64,000 bases of DNA from Calidifontibacillus erzurumensis (GTDB lineage: Bacteria > Bacillota > Bacilli > Bacillales > Bacillaceae_J), in contig NZ_JABTTE010000010.1 in NCBI RefSeq assembly GCF_013303125.1, forward strand, positions 1 through 64,000, given 5' to 3'. The position numbers were made by a program, and so were the translations under genes. This document shows, piece after piece, positions 1 through 8,729 of this stretch (within the stretch, counting starts at the first letter, position 1; every line of letters begins with the position of its first letter). Under the pieces are notes generated by a model. That model saw only the letters and a program-made list of their open reading frames with translations. It was not told the DNA's origin and did no database searches.

Positions 1-101
1 GCCGGAGCTAGACAATAGAAAAACGAAGTCCGGTGCCGTAAGACCAGAACTGGACAGTAAATGTGAATGAAGATTATCTAGTTTTGAAGGAATAAAAAGT
101 A

Positions 102-130
102 TTGACTTTTATAAAGAAAGTTGATACTAT
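102..130 (+). promoter_or_regulatory. Candidate sigma-A promoter of the 5S-tRNA cluster
   Basis: TTGACT at 102-107 and TACTAT at 125-130 are separated by 17 bp, which is close to the sigma-A consensus and about 25 bp upstream of the 5S gene. Bases 1-100 do not look like the 3' end of a 23S gene to me, so the 5S and tRNAs may have a promoter of their own. This is read from the sequence only. Confidence 0.55.
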
Positions 131-155
131 ATAACATGTCCTTTGAAATTGAATG

Positions 156-271
<116 letters not shown>

Positions 272-283
272 ATTCGCCTTCAT

Positions 284-358
284 TCCACAGTAGCTCAGCG
301 GTAGAGCAATCGGCTGTTAACCGATTGGTCGCAGGTTCGAACCCTGCCTGTGGAGCCA
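284..358 (+). tRNA. tRNA-Asn (GTT)
   Basis: Cloverleaf with acceptor arms tccacag/ctgtgga, anticodon GTT and an encoded CCA. It is the first tRNA of a 16-gene array. Confidence 0.97.
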
Positions 359-359
359 T

Positions 360-451
360 GGAGAGCTGTCCGAGTGGTCGAAGGAGCACGATTGGAAATC
401 GTGTAGACGGTTAACGCTGTCTCGAGGGTTCGAATCCCTCGCTCTCCGCCA
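360..451 (+). tRNA. tRNA-Ser (GGA)
   Basis: A 92-nt class II tRNA with a long variable arm, acceptor arms ggagagc/gctctcc, anticodon GGA and an encoded CCA. It begins one base after the Asn tRNA. Confidence 0.97.
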
Positions 452-470
452 CTGTTGACATATATCTTTT

Positions 471-542
471 GGCCCGTTGGTCAAGTGGTTAAGACACCGC
501 CCTTTCACGGCGGTAACACGGGTTCGAATCCCGTACGGGTCA
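471..542 (+). tRNA. tRNA-Glu (TTC)
   Basis: Acceptor arms ggcccgt/acgggtc and anticodon TTC. The terminal CCA is not encoded, so it must be added after transcription. Confidence 0.96.
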
Positions 543-549
543 TTTTAAT

Positions 550-625
550 GGAGGATTAGCTCAGCTGGGAGAGCACCTGCCTTACAAGCAGGGGGTCGGC
601 GGTTCGATCCCGTCATCCTCCACCA
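550..625 (+). tRNA. tRNA-Val (TAC)
   Basis: Acceptor arms ggaggat/atcctcc, anticodon TAC, encoded CCA. Confidence 0.97.
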
Positions 626-649
626 TAAGGACTTACAAAATATTATTAT

Positions 650-726
<77 letters not shown>

Positions 727-739
727 AAATACATAAAGC

Positions 740-815
740 GGTTCCGTGGTGTAGTGGTTAACATGCCTGCCTGTCACGCAGGAGATCGCGGGTTCGATCC
801 CCGTCGGAACCGCCA
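740..815 (+). tRNA. tRNA-Asp (GTC)
   Basis: Acceptor arms ggttccg/cggaacc, anticodon GTC, encoded CCA. Confidence 0.97.
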
Positions 816-824
816 TGAAAAATT

Positions 825-900
<76 letters not shown>

Positions 901-907
901 TATTTGA

Positions 908-983
<76 letters not shown>

Positions 984-986
984 GAC

Positions 987-1071
987 GGAGGGGTAGCGAA
1001 GTGGCTAAACGCGGCGGACTGTAAATCCGCTCCCTGTGGGTTCGGCGGTTCGAATCCGTCCCCCTCCACCA
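987..1071 (+). tRNA. tRNA-Tyr (GTA)
   Basis: An 85-nt class II tRNA with an extended variable arm, acceptor arms ggagggg/cccctcc, anticodon GTA and an encoded CCA. Confidence 0.97.
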
Positions 1072-1079
1072 TTTAAATT

Positions 1080-1153
1080 AGGGGCATAGTTTAATGGTAG
1101 AACAGAGGTCTCCAAAACCTCCAGTGTGGGTTCGATTCCTACTGCCCCTGCCA
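1080..1153 (+). tRNA. tRNA-Trp (CCA)
   Basis: Acceptor arms aggggca/tgcccct, anticodon CCA and an encoded 3' CCA. Confidence 0.97.
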
Positions 1154-1165
1154 GTAGGTAAAATG

Positions 1166-1239
1166 GCGACTGTGGCGAAGTGGTTAACGCACCGGATTGT
1201 GGCTCCGGCATTCGTGGGTTCGATTCCCATCAGTCGCCC
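1166..1239 (+). tRNA. tRNA-His (GTG)
   Basis: Anticodon GTG. The acceptor stem has eight pairs (ggcgactg/cagtcgcc), matching the extra G-1:C73 pair of tRNA-His. A full CCA is not encoded. Confidence 0.95.
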
Positions 1240-1292
1240 TTTCTTTTATAAAATAAATTAAATTTTGTTCATTAAATATATAGTTTTATGAA

Positions 1293-1367
1293 TGGGCTAT
1301 AGCCAAGCGGTAAGGCAACGGACTTTGACTCCGTCATGCGCTGGTTCGAATCCAGCTAGCCCAGCCA
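1293..1367 (+). tRNA. tRNA-Gln (TTG)
   Basis: Acceptor arms tgggcta/tagccca, anticodon TTG, encoded CCA. Confidence 0.97.
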
Positions 1368-1383
1368 TTTTATCCCTAAAATT

Positions 1384-1458
1384 GCGGAAGTAGTTCAGTG
1401 GTAGAACACCACCTTGCCAAGGTGGGGGTCGCGGGTTCGAACCCCGTCTTCCGCTCCA
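1384..1458 (+). tRNA. tRNA-Gly (GCC)
   Basis: Acceptor arms gcggaag/cttccgc, anticodon GCC, encoded CCA. Confidence 0.97.
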
Positions 1459-1459
1459 T

Positions 1460-1533
<74 letters not shown>

Positions 1534-1555
1534 CAACAATAGGATTATTTTTAAT

Positions 1556-1644
1556 GCCGGGGTGGCGGAACTGGCAGACGCACAGGACTTAAAATCCTGC
1601 GGTAGGTGACTACCGTACCGGTTCGATTCCGGTCCTCGGCACCA
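1556..1644 (+). tRNA. tRNA-Leu (TAA)
   Basis: An 89-nt class II tRNA with a long variable arm, anticodon TAA and an encoded CCA. Confidence 0.97.
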
Positions 1645-1666
1645 TTAAAATTAAATCATATTACAC

Positions 1667-1749
1667 GCCGGTGTGGCGGAACTGGCAGACGCGCACGACT
1701 CAAAATCGTGTTCCCAAAAGGAGTGTGGGTTCGACTCCCACCACCGGCA
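1667..1749 (+). tRNA. tRNA-Leu (CAA)
   Basis: A class II tRNA with anticodon CAA and acceptor arms gccggtg/caccggc. CCA is not encoded. It is the last tRNA of the array, and the overall order matches B. subtilis trnD as I recall it. Confidence 0.95.
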
Positions 1750-1754
1750 CTTTA

Positions 1755-1788
1755 AAAAGGATTCTCACAAAAGTGGGAATCCTTTTTT
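1755..1788 (+). terminator. Rho-independent terminator of the tRNA array
   Basis: The stem aaaggattctcac/gtgggaatccttt has an AAAA loop and runs into a T tract, six bases after the last tRNA. Confidence 0.9.
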
Positions 1789-2156
1789 GCATTGGAATGG
1801 ATCTTGTCTATCAAGGTGAGAGTCTGAAGTTGTTTAAGGCCGAAATCAAACAGGCTCTATACAATGTGGTGGTCATGCTTATCATATCAAGGACTTTGAC
1901 AATAAAAAAAATTGATAAAAAATAACACCTTCTACTCTCTCTTTGATAATCTAAAGTTGCGACACAAAAGAATACAAAGGGAGAGAAGATAGGTGTATAA
2001 CTATTCACCAAATTTCTTTATTACAGAAATATTTTTTCAATTTTTATACTGATTAATAATTAATTTCTTATAAAACATTTAAATAGCAGGAAAAGGTGAC
2101 GGACACTTTCCAACATTAGAAAATTGCCTTTAAATTCCAATTTATTTGATAATTAA
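1789..2156. other. Intergenic gap between tRNA array and BCCT gene
   Basis: I see no gene or RNA here. The sequence is AT-rich. A weak inverted pair (ggaaaagg/cactttcc near 2088-2120) could end the convergent BCCT transcript, but it lacks a T tract. Confidence 0.4.
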
Positions 2157-3722
2157 TTACTCTGCTTTTTGAATCTCAGCCTTTGATTGTGGAACAGCTG
2201 CAAACTTTTTTGTCCTATGATCGTTAGCAACGTTGGAAACCGTTACTTTTTCCTCCCAAACTGCTTTTAAAGTTGTGTATACCATAATGGTCATCATTAT
2301 GAAAAATGGAAAAGCAACGGCTGTGGCAACCGTTTGTACAGCTGTAACTCCTCCACTAATTAATAAAACAACAGCTGAAGCTGAAATGATTAAACCCCAA
2401 ATTATTTTTAATTTGTTAGAAGGATTAAGATCTCCATTTCCACTATACATTGCTAATACAAAGGTCGAAGAATCAGCAGATGTAATAAAGAAGCTACAAA
2501 TTAATAAAATACCAATAAAGCTTAGTAGGTCAGTGAAAGGGAAATATTCAAAAAATGAAAATAGTGCTACTGTGATATCGTTATTTATTGCATTTACTAA
2601 TGCAGTTTGTCCTAAATCATGTATGATATGAAGGGCTGATCCCCCCATAACTGCAAACCACAAAAATGTAAAAATTGATGGAATTATTAATACTCCAACA
2701 AGGAATTCTCTAATTGTTCTTCCTTTTGAAATTCTAGCAATAAATGTTCCAACAAATGGCGCCCAGGTACTCCACCACGCCCAATAAAATATAGTCCAAG
2801 TAGCTATCCAATTATCTTCAGAAAAAGTTTCTAATCGTAGGCTCATTGGTACAATATCTCGTAAATATTCTCCAGCAGAATTGACGAAAATTCGCATGAT
2901 TTGGGAGGTTGGACCGAGAAATAATATTAATAACATTAGAGCAAATGCAACAATCATATTAATATTTGATAAACGTTTAAGACCACGATTGAGCCCTGAG
3001 TAGGCAGAGCTTATAAAGATGGCAGTTACAATAGTTATAATAATAATTTGTGTGGTCAGTGTGTTAGAAACTCCCCACACTGTATTTAGACCTGCATTTA
3101 ATTGCAAAGTTGTAATGCCTAGAACTGTTGATACTCCAATTGCAGTCATGAAAGTAATATATATATCTATTGTTTTACCAACTGTTCCATAAATTCTATC
3201 TTTTAGTATTGGATAAAAAATTGAACTTACTAAACCAGGTAGTTTTTTTCTAAATTGAAAGTAGGCAAGACCTAAAGCCACCAAAGCATATATTGCCCAT
3301 GCATTGAGTCCCCAATGAAAATAAACAAATTTCATTGATGTATTTGCAGCTTGATCAGTAGAACCTTCTCCTATTGGTGGTGTAATATAATGCAAAACAG
3401 GTTCAGCAACTCCCCAAAATACTAAACCACAACCCATGGCAGCACTGTACAACATAGCAAACCATGATCCTCTACTAAATTCAGGCTGATCAGTATCCAT
3501 CCCTAGTTTTATATCCCCATATTTTGAAAATATCAAATAAATACATAAAAGGAGAAATAAAAATCCCGCTAATAAATAAAACCAGCCAAAATCTTTAGTA
3601 GTAAATTCTAAGATAGATGAAAAAAATTTATTTAACCACTCATTGTAAAATATACCCAAAAAAATGAAAAGCAAGGTAATAGCCATTGAGCCCACAGCAA
3701 TACTATTCTTTTTGTTAATCAT
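2157..3722 (-). CDS. BCCT-family betaine/choline/carnitine transporter
   Basis: This 521-residue integral membrane protein belongs to the betaine-carnitine-choline transporter family, which imports quaternary ammonium compounds, usually with Na+ or H+. The family signature is clear at about residues 310-335 (YWAWWSTWAPFVGTFIARIS, then KGRTIRE). The segment AMGCGLVFWGVAEP near residue 95 corresponds to the first helix of the ion and substrate site of BetP. About twelve membrane helices can be seen. The long C-terminal osmosensing domain of BetP is absent, which suggests a catabolic uptake role rather than osmoregulation. A ggaggg ribosome site precedes the ATG. It is divergent from the aldehyde dehydrogenase, with two AT-rich palindromes in the shared upstream region. 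The substrate cannot be read from sequence. Confidence 0.93.
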   Translation of the reverse strand: MINKKNSIAVGSMAITLLFIFLGIFYNEWLNKFFSSILEFTTKDFGWFYLLAGFLFLLLCIYLIFSKYGDIKLGMDTDQPEFSRGSWFAMLYSAAMGCGLVFWGVAEPVLHYITPPIGEGSTDQAANTSMKFVYFHWGLNAWAIYALVALGLAYFQFRKKLPGLVSSIFYPILKDRIYGTVGKTIDIYITFMTAIGVSTVLGITTLQLNAGLNTVWGVSNTLTTQIIIITIVTAIFISSAYSGLNRGLKRLSNINMIVAFALMLLILFLGPTSQIMRIFVNSAGEYLRDIVPMSLRLETFSEDNWIATWTIFYWAWWSTWAPFVGTFIARISKGRTIREFLVGVLIIPSIFTFLWFAVMGGSALHIIHDLGQTALVNAINNDITVALFSFFEYFPFTDLLSFIGILLICSFFITSADSSTFVLAMYSGNGDLNPSNKLKIIWGLIISASAVVLLISGGVTAVQTVATAVAFPFFIMMTIMVYTTLKAVWEEKVTVSNVANDHRTKKFAAVPQSKAEIQKAE

Positions 3723-3914
3723 TGTTTTCCCTCCATTACATTTTGATTAGGTGATATAATAATTATTCTTTTTTGGTCTGTAAAAAGATTACTTCTCTCG
3801 ATAAAGAAGATCACATCCTTTCCCATTTATTTATTCTTTTAGTAGTTAACAAAAATGGCTATTTTACAATAAAAAAACGCTTACAAAGAAAAATTCTGAA
3901 CACAGTCTAATATT

Positions 3915-3932
3915 AAAAAATCGCGATTTTTT
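3915..3932. promoter_or_regulatory. 18-bp perfect palindrome, candidate operator
   Basis: AAAAAATCGCGATTTTTT is an exact palindrome about 190 bp upstream of the BCCT start. It shares the A-rich ATC-N2-GAT core with palindromes at 4187-4202 and 7012-7025, so it may bind the TetR-type regulator encoded at 16468-17142. That link is inferred. Confidence 0.5.
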
Positions 3933-4186
3933 ATTTATCATGTTCAGTTAATAATATTATGATAGTGATTTTATTATAAAATTTCACAATAGACAATATA
4001 TAATTTTCAAAATTTTAAATACTTTTTAAATAATAAAATTTAAAAAGCGTCATGATAAGAGGTTGTATTAAACATAATCATAGTATTTATTTTAAAAAAT
4101 ATAAAATTATTAAAAAATTTTTGAAAAGGGGGTTGCTTAATAAATTGTGACATGCTAACATACATTCATGAAAATCGTGATAATTA

Positions 4187-4202
4187 AAAAATCATGATTT
4201 TT
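4187..4202. promoter_or_regulatory. 16-bp perfect palindrome, candidate operator
   Basis: AAAAATCATGATTTTT lies 34 bp upstream of the chosen aldehyde dehydrogenase start and overlaps the more distal ATG at 4194. An operator here would explain why that ATG is not a start. Confidence 0.5.
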
Positions 4203-4235
4203 ACAAATAATTATGAAAGGGTGAATTATGTATCA

Positions 4236-5702
4236 ATGACTATTCAAACGGAATCAAAAATCTATCTAAACTATATAAACGGATCTTGGGTGTCATCATC
4301 AGATGAACAAGTTTACGCAAGTGTAAATCCTGCAAACAAAAATGATATTGTTGGTTATTTACCAAAATCAACAATAAATGAACTTAATGAAGCGGTCTCA
4401 TCGGCTAAAAAAGCTTTTAAATTATGGAGAAAGTTATCTAGTGCTGATAGAGGGGAATATCTTTATAAAGTTGCTGCTATATTAGAAAAAAGAGTAGATG
4501 AAATAGCCGAAACAATAACACGTGAAATGGGTAAAACTTTACCTGAAGCAAAAGGAGAGACAATCCGTGCTATAAATATTCTTCGATATTATGCTGGGGA
4601 AGGACTTCGGAAAATTGGGGATCTTATTCCATCTACTGATCAAGAGGCTCTAATGTTTACAACTCGTACACCATTAGGAGTAGTCGGGATCATTACACCA
4701 TGGAATTTTCCAATTGCTATTCCAGTTTGGAAGATGGCTCCAGCTCTCGTTTATGGAAATACTGTTGTCTTAAAACCAGCAGGGGAAACTTCTGTAACTG
4801 CAATTAAATTGATAGAGTGTTTTCATGAAGCAGGGTTTCCGGCAGGAGTTGTAAATGTTGTAACTGGCTCTGGAAGTGTTATTGGTCAAGGAATTATTGA
4901 TCATCCTGATATAAATGGTATCACATTCACTGGATCTGATACGGTTGGAAAAAGAGTGGGACAGGGAGCATTTGCACGTGGGGCAAAATACCAATTAGAA
5001 ATGGGAGGAAAAAACCCTGTTATTGTTGCTGCTGATGCAGACCTTGATTTAGCTGTAGATGCGACTATTAATGGTGGTTTGCGTTCCACTGGCCAAAAAT
5101 GTACTGCAACGAGCAGAGTGATTGTTGTTAGTGAAGTGTACGAAGAATTTAAGAAGAAATTAATAAAAAAAATTAAGGAAATAAAAGTAGGGAATGGACT
5201 AGAAAAGGATACTTGGATGGGACCATGTGCAAGTGAAGATCAGCTTAATACCATTTTATCTTATATAGAAAAAGGTATAAAGGAAGGAGCAACACTCCTT
5301 TATGGAGGACAAAGGTTAGATGAGGGTGCCCTTAAACACGGATTTTTTGTTCAGCCAACTGTTTTTGAAAATGTTAAGCCGCATATGACCATTGCTCAGG
5401 AAGAAATTTTCGGACCAGTTTTAGCTTTAATAAAGGTAAATACGTTGGAGGAGGCAATTGAAGTTGCGAATGATGTGAAATATGGTTTGAGCGCATCCAT
5501 TTTTACCAAAAATATAGGAAATATGCTTTCATTTATCCAAGATATCGAAGCAGGGCTAGTTCGTGTGAATGCAGAGAGTGCAGGAGTAGAGCTACAAGCT
5601 CCATTCGGCGGTATGAAACAATCTAGCTCACACTCAAGGGAGCAAGGACAGGCAGCTATTGAATTCTTTACTTCTATTAAGACTGTTTTAGTAAGGCCAT
5701 AA
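4236..5702 (+). CDS. NAD(P)-dependent aldehyde dehydrogenase, 2,5-dioxovalerate DH-like
   Basis: This is a full-length aldehyde dehydrogenase (488 residues from this start). The segment [17 protein letters not shown], the catalytic glutamate in LEMGGKNP and the catalytic cysteine in [10 protein letters not shown] are all present. The C-terminal [16 protein letters not shown] closely resembles alpha-ketoglutarate semialdehyde (2,5-dioxovalerate) dehydrogenases such as B. subtilis YcbD, so a five-carbon semialdehyde is a reasonable guess. The ATG at 4236 is chosen because an AGGGTG ribosome site precedes it. The more upstream ATG at 4194 falls inside a palindrome and has no ribosome site. The gene is followed after 58 bp by an exporter gene. 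The exact substrate is not determined. Confidence 0.9.
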   Translation: MTIQTESKIYLNYINGSWVSSSDEQVYASVNPANKNDIVGYLPKSTINELNEAVSSAKKAFKLWRKLSSADRGEYLYKVAAILEKRVDEIAETITREMGKTLPEAKGETIRAINILRYYAGEGLRKIGDLIPSTDQEALMFTTRTPLGVVGIITPWNFPIAIPVWKMAPALVYGNTVVLKPAGETSVTAIKLIECFHEAGFPAGVVNVVTGSGSVIGQGIIDHPDINGITFTGSDTVGKRVGQGAFARGAKYQLEMGGKNPVIVAADADLDLAVDATINGGLRSTGQKCTATSRVIVVSEVYEEFKKKLIKKIKEIKVGNGLEKDTWMGPCASEDQLNTILSYIEKGIKEGATLLYGGQRLDEGALKHGFFVQPTVFENVKPHMTIAQEEIFGPVLALIKVNTLEEAIEVANDVKYGLSASIFTKNIGNMLSFIQDIEAGLVRVNAESAGVELQAPFGGMKQSSSHSREQGQAAIEFFTSIKTVLVRP

Positions 5703-5760
5703 AATCTATGAATGTTAGAAATTTTTGTTGGATCTGTTGTTATTTAAGGAGATTGATGAA

Positions 5761-6663
5761 ATGTCCAAGGGCATTATTGGTTGTCTTTGCTTATTACTAG
5801 CAGCAGGAATGTGGGGAGGGATGTACGTTGTTAGTAAGTACGTACTAGAGTATATTTCACCTTTTGTCCTTCTATGGTTTCGTTACATCCTAGCTTTTGC
5901 AGTTTTGTGGTTGTTTTGGACTTTAAAGGATAAACAAATGGTAGAAAAAAAAGATATGCCTTTTATTATTTGGTTAGGATTTACTGGTTATATAGTTTCA
6001 AATGGTTGCGGTTTTATCGGTACCCACCTATCAAATGCACATATTGGTGCGCTGATCTCTTCCTCCTCACCAGTTTTTACACTTATTTTAGCGTATTTGC
6101 TGAATAAAGAGTTACTATCTTGGAGGAAAATCCTTTCTATTATTTTAGCAACATGTGGTTTATTCTTAGTAGTTGGATTAGAAGAGGGAGAAAGAAGTGG
6201 AAGTTTTTTTGGTAATTTACTTTTAATCATAGGTGCCGTATCTTGGGCTTTATATTGTGTGAATATTAAAAAAATTAATAGAAAATATTCTACATTAACA
6301 ATTACCACTTTTTCGACTGGAATAGCTCTTTTATTAGTAACTCCAGTTATGCTCTTAGACATAGAAAAACAAGATCTTATTAACTTAAAAGACATTCAAA
6401 TTCAAGCAGGCATCTTATATCTAGGTATAATTGCTACAACTGCAGCTTTTTATTTATGGAATAAAGGAATGGAATTGATGGAAGCAGGAATAGGATCAAT
6501 CTTTTACTTCTTTGCTCCAGTTATTGGTGGTCTGCTTGGTTTTATATTTTTAGGAGAAAAAATCTCTAATAGTTTTATTTTTGGTGGATTACTAATATTT
6601 ATAGGAACATTTCTTCCTTTTCTAAACAAATCTAATATTTATATACGAAGTGATGGTTTATAA
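5761..6663 (+). CDS. EamA/DMT-family transporter
   Basis: This protein of about 300 residues has ten hydrophobic segments arranged as two EamA repeats, typical of drug/metabolite transporters that export amino acids or metabolites. The ATG at 5761 is preferred because AAGGAG lies just upstream. A TTG at 5725 in the same frame would add twelve polar residues and has no ribosome site. It lies downstream of the aldehyde dehydrogenase in the same direction and probably shares its transcript. No substrate can be named. An imperfect direct repeat begins at its last codons. Confidence 0.88.
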   Translation: MSKGIIGCLCLLLAAGMWGGMYVVSKYVLEYISPFVLLWFRYILAFAVLWLFWTLKDKQMVEKKDMPFIIWLGFTGYIVSNGCGFIGTHLSNAHIGALISSSSPVFTLILAYLLNKELLSWRKILSIILATCGLFLVVGLEEGERSGSFFGNLLLIIGAVSWALYCVNIKKINRKYSTLTITTFSTGIALLLVTPVMLLDIEKQDLINLKDIQIQAGILYLGIIATTAAFYLWNKGMELMEAGIGSIFYFFAPVIGGLLGFIFLGEKISNSFIFGGLLIFIGTFLPFLNKSNIYIRSDGL

Positions 6664-6817
6664 GAAATACAGAATGTGGGTATACAAAAATAAAATGTAA
6701 TAAGTGTTTATAAAGCAATGTCTGTGGGCAAATTCATGCAGTTAGATAATCTTGATTAATATATTATCTTGAAATAACCATTATAAGGAGGTGAGGAAAA
6801 TGAAAACTATTTTATGA
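6656..6817 (+). repeat. Degenerate duplicate of the 7068 gene's leader
   Basis: This stretch resembles 6898-7085: gtttataa-aaatacagaatg, then a shared block (ggcaaattcatgc.. versus ggtaaattcatgc..), an ATAATC-N2-GATTA site, and gaggtgaggaaaa before an ATG. In this copy the ATG at 6800 opens only five codons (M-K-T-I-L-stop), whereas the second copy opens the amidohydrolase (M-E-T-I-L-K). It looks like a decayed tandem duplication of the promoter and gene start. Confidence 0.7.
6746..6759. promoter_or_regulatory. Degenerate copy of the ATAATC-N2-GATTAT palindrome
   Basis: ATAATCTTGATTAA corresponds to the perfect palindrome at 7012-7025 in the second copy of the duplicated leader. It is probably a decayed or weaker operator. 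Confidence 0.35.
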
Positions 6818-7011
6818 ATGAGTTTTTAAATTAAATTTGATTGCATTAAGATTTCATAATAATACCATATGGAAGTCTAAAATATTTATGCGGAGTATAA
6901 GTTTATAAAAAATACAGAATGATAGTATATAGGAAAAATGTAATGGGATAGGCATCTATAATGAAAGAATTCGATGACATTCCATCTCTATAGGTAAATT
7001 CATGCTATTAA

Positions 7012-7025
7012 ATAATCATGATTAT
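7012..7025. promoter_or_regulatory. 14-bp perfect palindrome upstream of amidohydrolase
   Basis: ATAATCATGATTAT is an exact palindrome 43 bp before the amidohydrolase start, followed by a half site (cacgattat). It has the same ATC-N2-GAT core as the palindromes in front of the BCCT and aldehyde dehydrogenase genes. Confidence 0.5.
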
Positions 7026-7067
7026 ATTTTAAACACGATTATAAAAAATAATTAGAGGTGAGGAAAA

Positions 7068-8195
7068 ATGGAAACTATTTTAAAAGAAAATGAGGTACCT
7101 AAGAAAAACTTGACAGGGTTAATTGATTGTGATGTCCATCCATACTTAGAGGATTTCAATGAATTAATCCCATATTTAGAAGAAGGTATTCAACGCCATA
7201 TGAATATCGGAAAATTTGAAAAAAAATGGCTAACTAATATGAATGCTGGTGCTTTTACATTTCCGAAATCTCGATATGCAAACCCAAACCATGTTCTTCG
7301 TTTAGATGCTATCACACCTAATGGAGGTGTTCCTGGATCTGATCCAGTTTTTGCAGCAAAAGATTTATTGGATCGTCATAATCATACATTTGCAATTTTA
7401 AATATTGGTCATGGTACAATGGCTGGTTATCATAATGTTGACATTGCTGCTGGGTATACATCAGCATCAAACGATTGGCTCTATGACCGCTGGGTAAAGA
7501 GTGATCCTCGTTATAAAATGACCATGTCAGTGACACCGCTTGCACCGGATTTAGCTATTAAGGAAATTGAACGTATTGGAGATAAACCGGGAATTGTTGG
7601 AATTAATTTACAGAATATTAATATTCCGCTCGGGAAAAGGCATTTTTGGCCGCTTTATGAAGTTGCCCAGGAATATAACCTTCCAATCGTTTTACATCCG
7701 GATTGCGAAGGAACTTCAGAGTATTCCCCTCCTGGTGCTGTAGGGCCAGCTTCAACGTATGCGGAGTGGCATACATCGTTAACGACAATTGGCCAAAGGC
7801 AAATTATGAGTCTTGTTTGCGAGGGAGTGTTTGAAAAGTTTCCTAATTTAAAATTCTGCTTTATCGAATATGGCTTTTCTTGGCTGCCATCAGTTATGTG
7901 GAGACTTGATAAAAACTGGAAGGCGCTTCGCAGTGAAATTCCATGGGTTAAAGAATTACCAAGTGAGTATATCAGAAGAAATGTTCGTTTAGGAACTCAA
8001 CCAATTGAAGAATCTTTCCATCCAAAAGATATAGTTGACCTAATCAAAATGGTGAAAGCAGAAGACATGCTGTTATTTGCTAGTGATTACCCTCACTGGG
8101 ATGGAGATGAGAGTGACAGGGCTTTCTTACACTTCCCGGAAGATTTAAAACATAAGATTTTTTATGAGAATGCTAAGAATTCATATCGACTTTAA
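7068..8195 (+). CDS. Amidohydrolase-2 family metal-dependent hydrolase
   Basis: This 375-residue protein has the TIM-barrel amidohydrolase-2 fold, a family that includes ACMSD and related decarboxylases and hydrolases. The metal-binding DCDVH motif is near residue 20, a histidine occurs in IVLHPD near residue 211, and the late aspartate occurs in FASDYPHWDGD near residue 343. A GAGGTGAGG ribosome site precedes the ATG. It heads a run of five same-strand genes (Rieske, double cupin, etfA, etfB), and a palindrome sits upstream. The family performs C-C or C-N bond hydrolysis or decarboxylation of ring-derived acids. The substrate here is unknown. Confidence 0.88.
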   Translation: METILKENEVPKKNLTGLIDCDVHPYLEDFNELIPYLEEGIQRHMNIGKFEKKWLTNMNAGAFTFPKSRYANPNHVLRLDAITPNGGVPGSDPVFAAKDLLDRHNHTFAILNIGHGTMAGYHNVDIAAGYTSASNDWLYDRWVKSDPRYKMTMSVTPLAPDLAIKEIERIGDKPGIVGINLQNINIPLGKRHFWPLYEVAQEYNLPIVLHPDCEGTSEYSPPGAVGPASTYAEWHTSLTTIGQRQIMSLVCEGVFEKFPNLKFCFIEYGFSWLPSVMWRLDKNWKALRSEIPWVKELPSEYIRRNVRLGTQPIEESFHPKDIVDLIKMVKAEDMLLFASDYPHWDGDESDRAFLHFPEDLKHKIFYENAKNSYRL

Positions 8196-8235
8196 TCGTA
8201 TTTGGTTAAATCAATAATAAAAAGGAGGAATTCAG

Positions 8236-8661
8236 ATGGATGCTATACAAAAAAGAACATTAAATAGCATAGTAGTATGTCCAACTGAAGAGTTAGGACC
8301 AGGGCAAAGGAAATTAGTAATTGTTGACGGATTAGAAATTGCCATCGTTAATGTTGAGGGAAATCTTTATGCTTTTCGAAATCGTTGCCCACACCAAGGT
8401 GTAGAAATGGGTTATGGAAGTATAGGTGGTACCCTACTTCCATCTGAGCCAGGAGAATATAAATACGGTTGTGATAACCAAATTATAAGCTGTCCATTAC
8501 ATGGTTGGGAATTTGAAGTGTCAACAGGGAAATCTTTACATAATCCTGAAAAGGTTTCCATTGGCAGCTATGATGTTCAGGAAGAGGATGGTTCTATTGT
8601 TCTAAAAATTAATAGAGAGCCTAAAAATGTAAGTGTTAGAAACTTCAATTGCTCTCATTAA
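8236..8661 (+). CDS. Rieske [2Fe-2S] ferredoxin-type protein
   Basis: This is a small 141-residue soluble protein with both Rieske cluster motifs, CPHQG near residue 52 and CPLHG near residue 88 (Cys-X-His and Cys-X2-His ligands). There is no oxygenase alpha-subunit catalytic domain and no membrane anchor, so it resembles the Rieske ferredoxin of a multicomponent oxygenase or a small electron carrier. The AAAGGAGG ribosome site is strong. It lies between the amidohydrolase and the double cupin. No oxygenase or ferredoxin reductase partner is encoded nearby, so its electron partners are unclear. The spacing between the two motifs is longer than in classic Rieske ferredoxins because of an insertion around GGTLLPSEPGE. 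Confidence 0.88.
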   Translation: MDAIQKRTLNSIVVCPTEELGPGQRKLVIVDGLEIAIVNVEGNLYAFRNRCPHQGVEMGYGSIGGTLLPSEPGEYKYGCDNQIISCPLHGWEFEVSTGKSLHNPEKVSIGSYDVQEEDGSIVLKINREPKNVSVRNFNCSH

Positions 8662-8729
8662 AAAGTTAAATTGCTAGACTAACAAAAAAAGAATTTTCTA
8701 AATTAACAATATTTTAGGAGGAAGGGATT

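Larger units (their letters stand above)
3723..4235. promoter_or_regulatory. Divergent control region, BCCT / aldehyde dehydrogenase
   Basis: About 510 bp of very AT-rich sequence separate the two divergent genes. Besides the palindromes at 3915-3932 and 4187-4202 it holds related half sites (aaaatcgtgat near 4171, gtcatgat near 4049). The layout suits a shared regulator acting on both promoters. I did not find an unambiguous -35/-10 pair. Confidence 0.5.

Noticed and set aside
2233-2631. Open frame of 132 codons on the plus strand
   Set aside because: It lies wholly inside the BCCT gene in antisense and has no ribosome site.
5988-6395. Open frame of 135 codons on the minus strand
   Set aside because: It is the antisense shadow of the EamA transporter gene.
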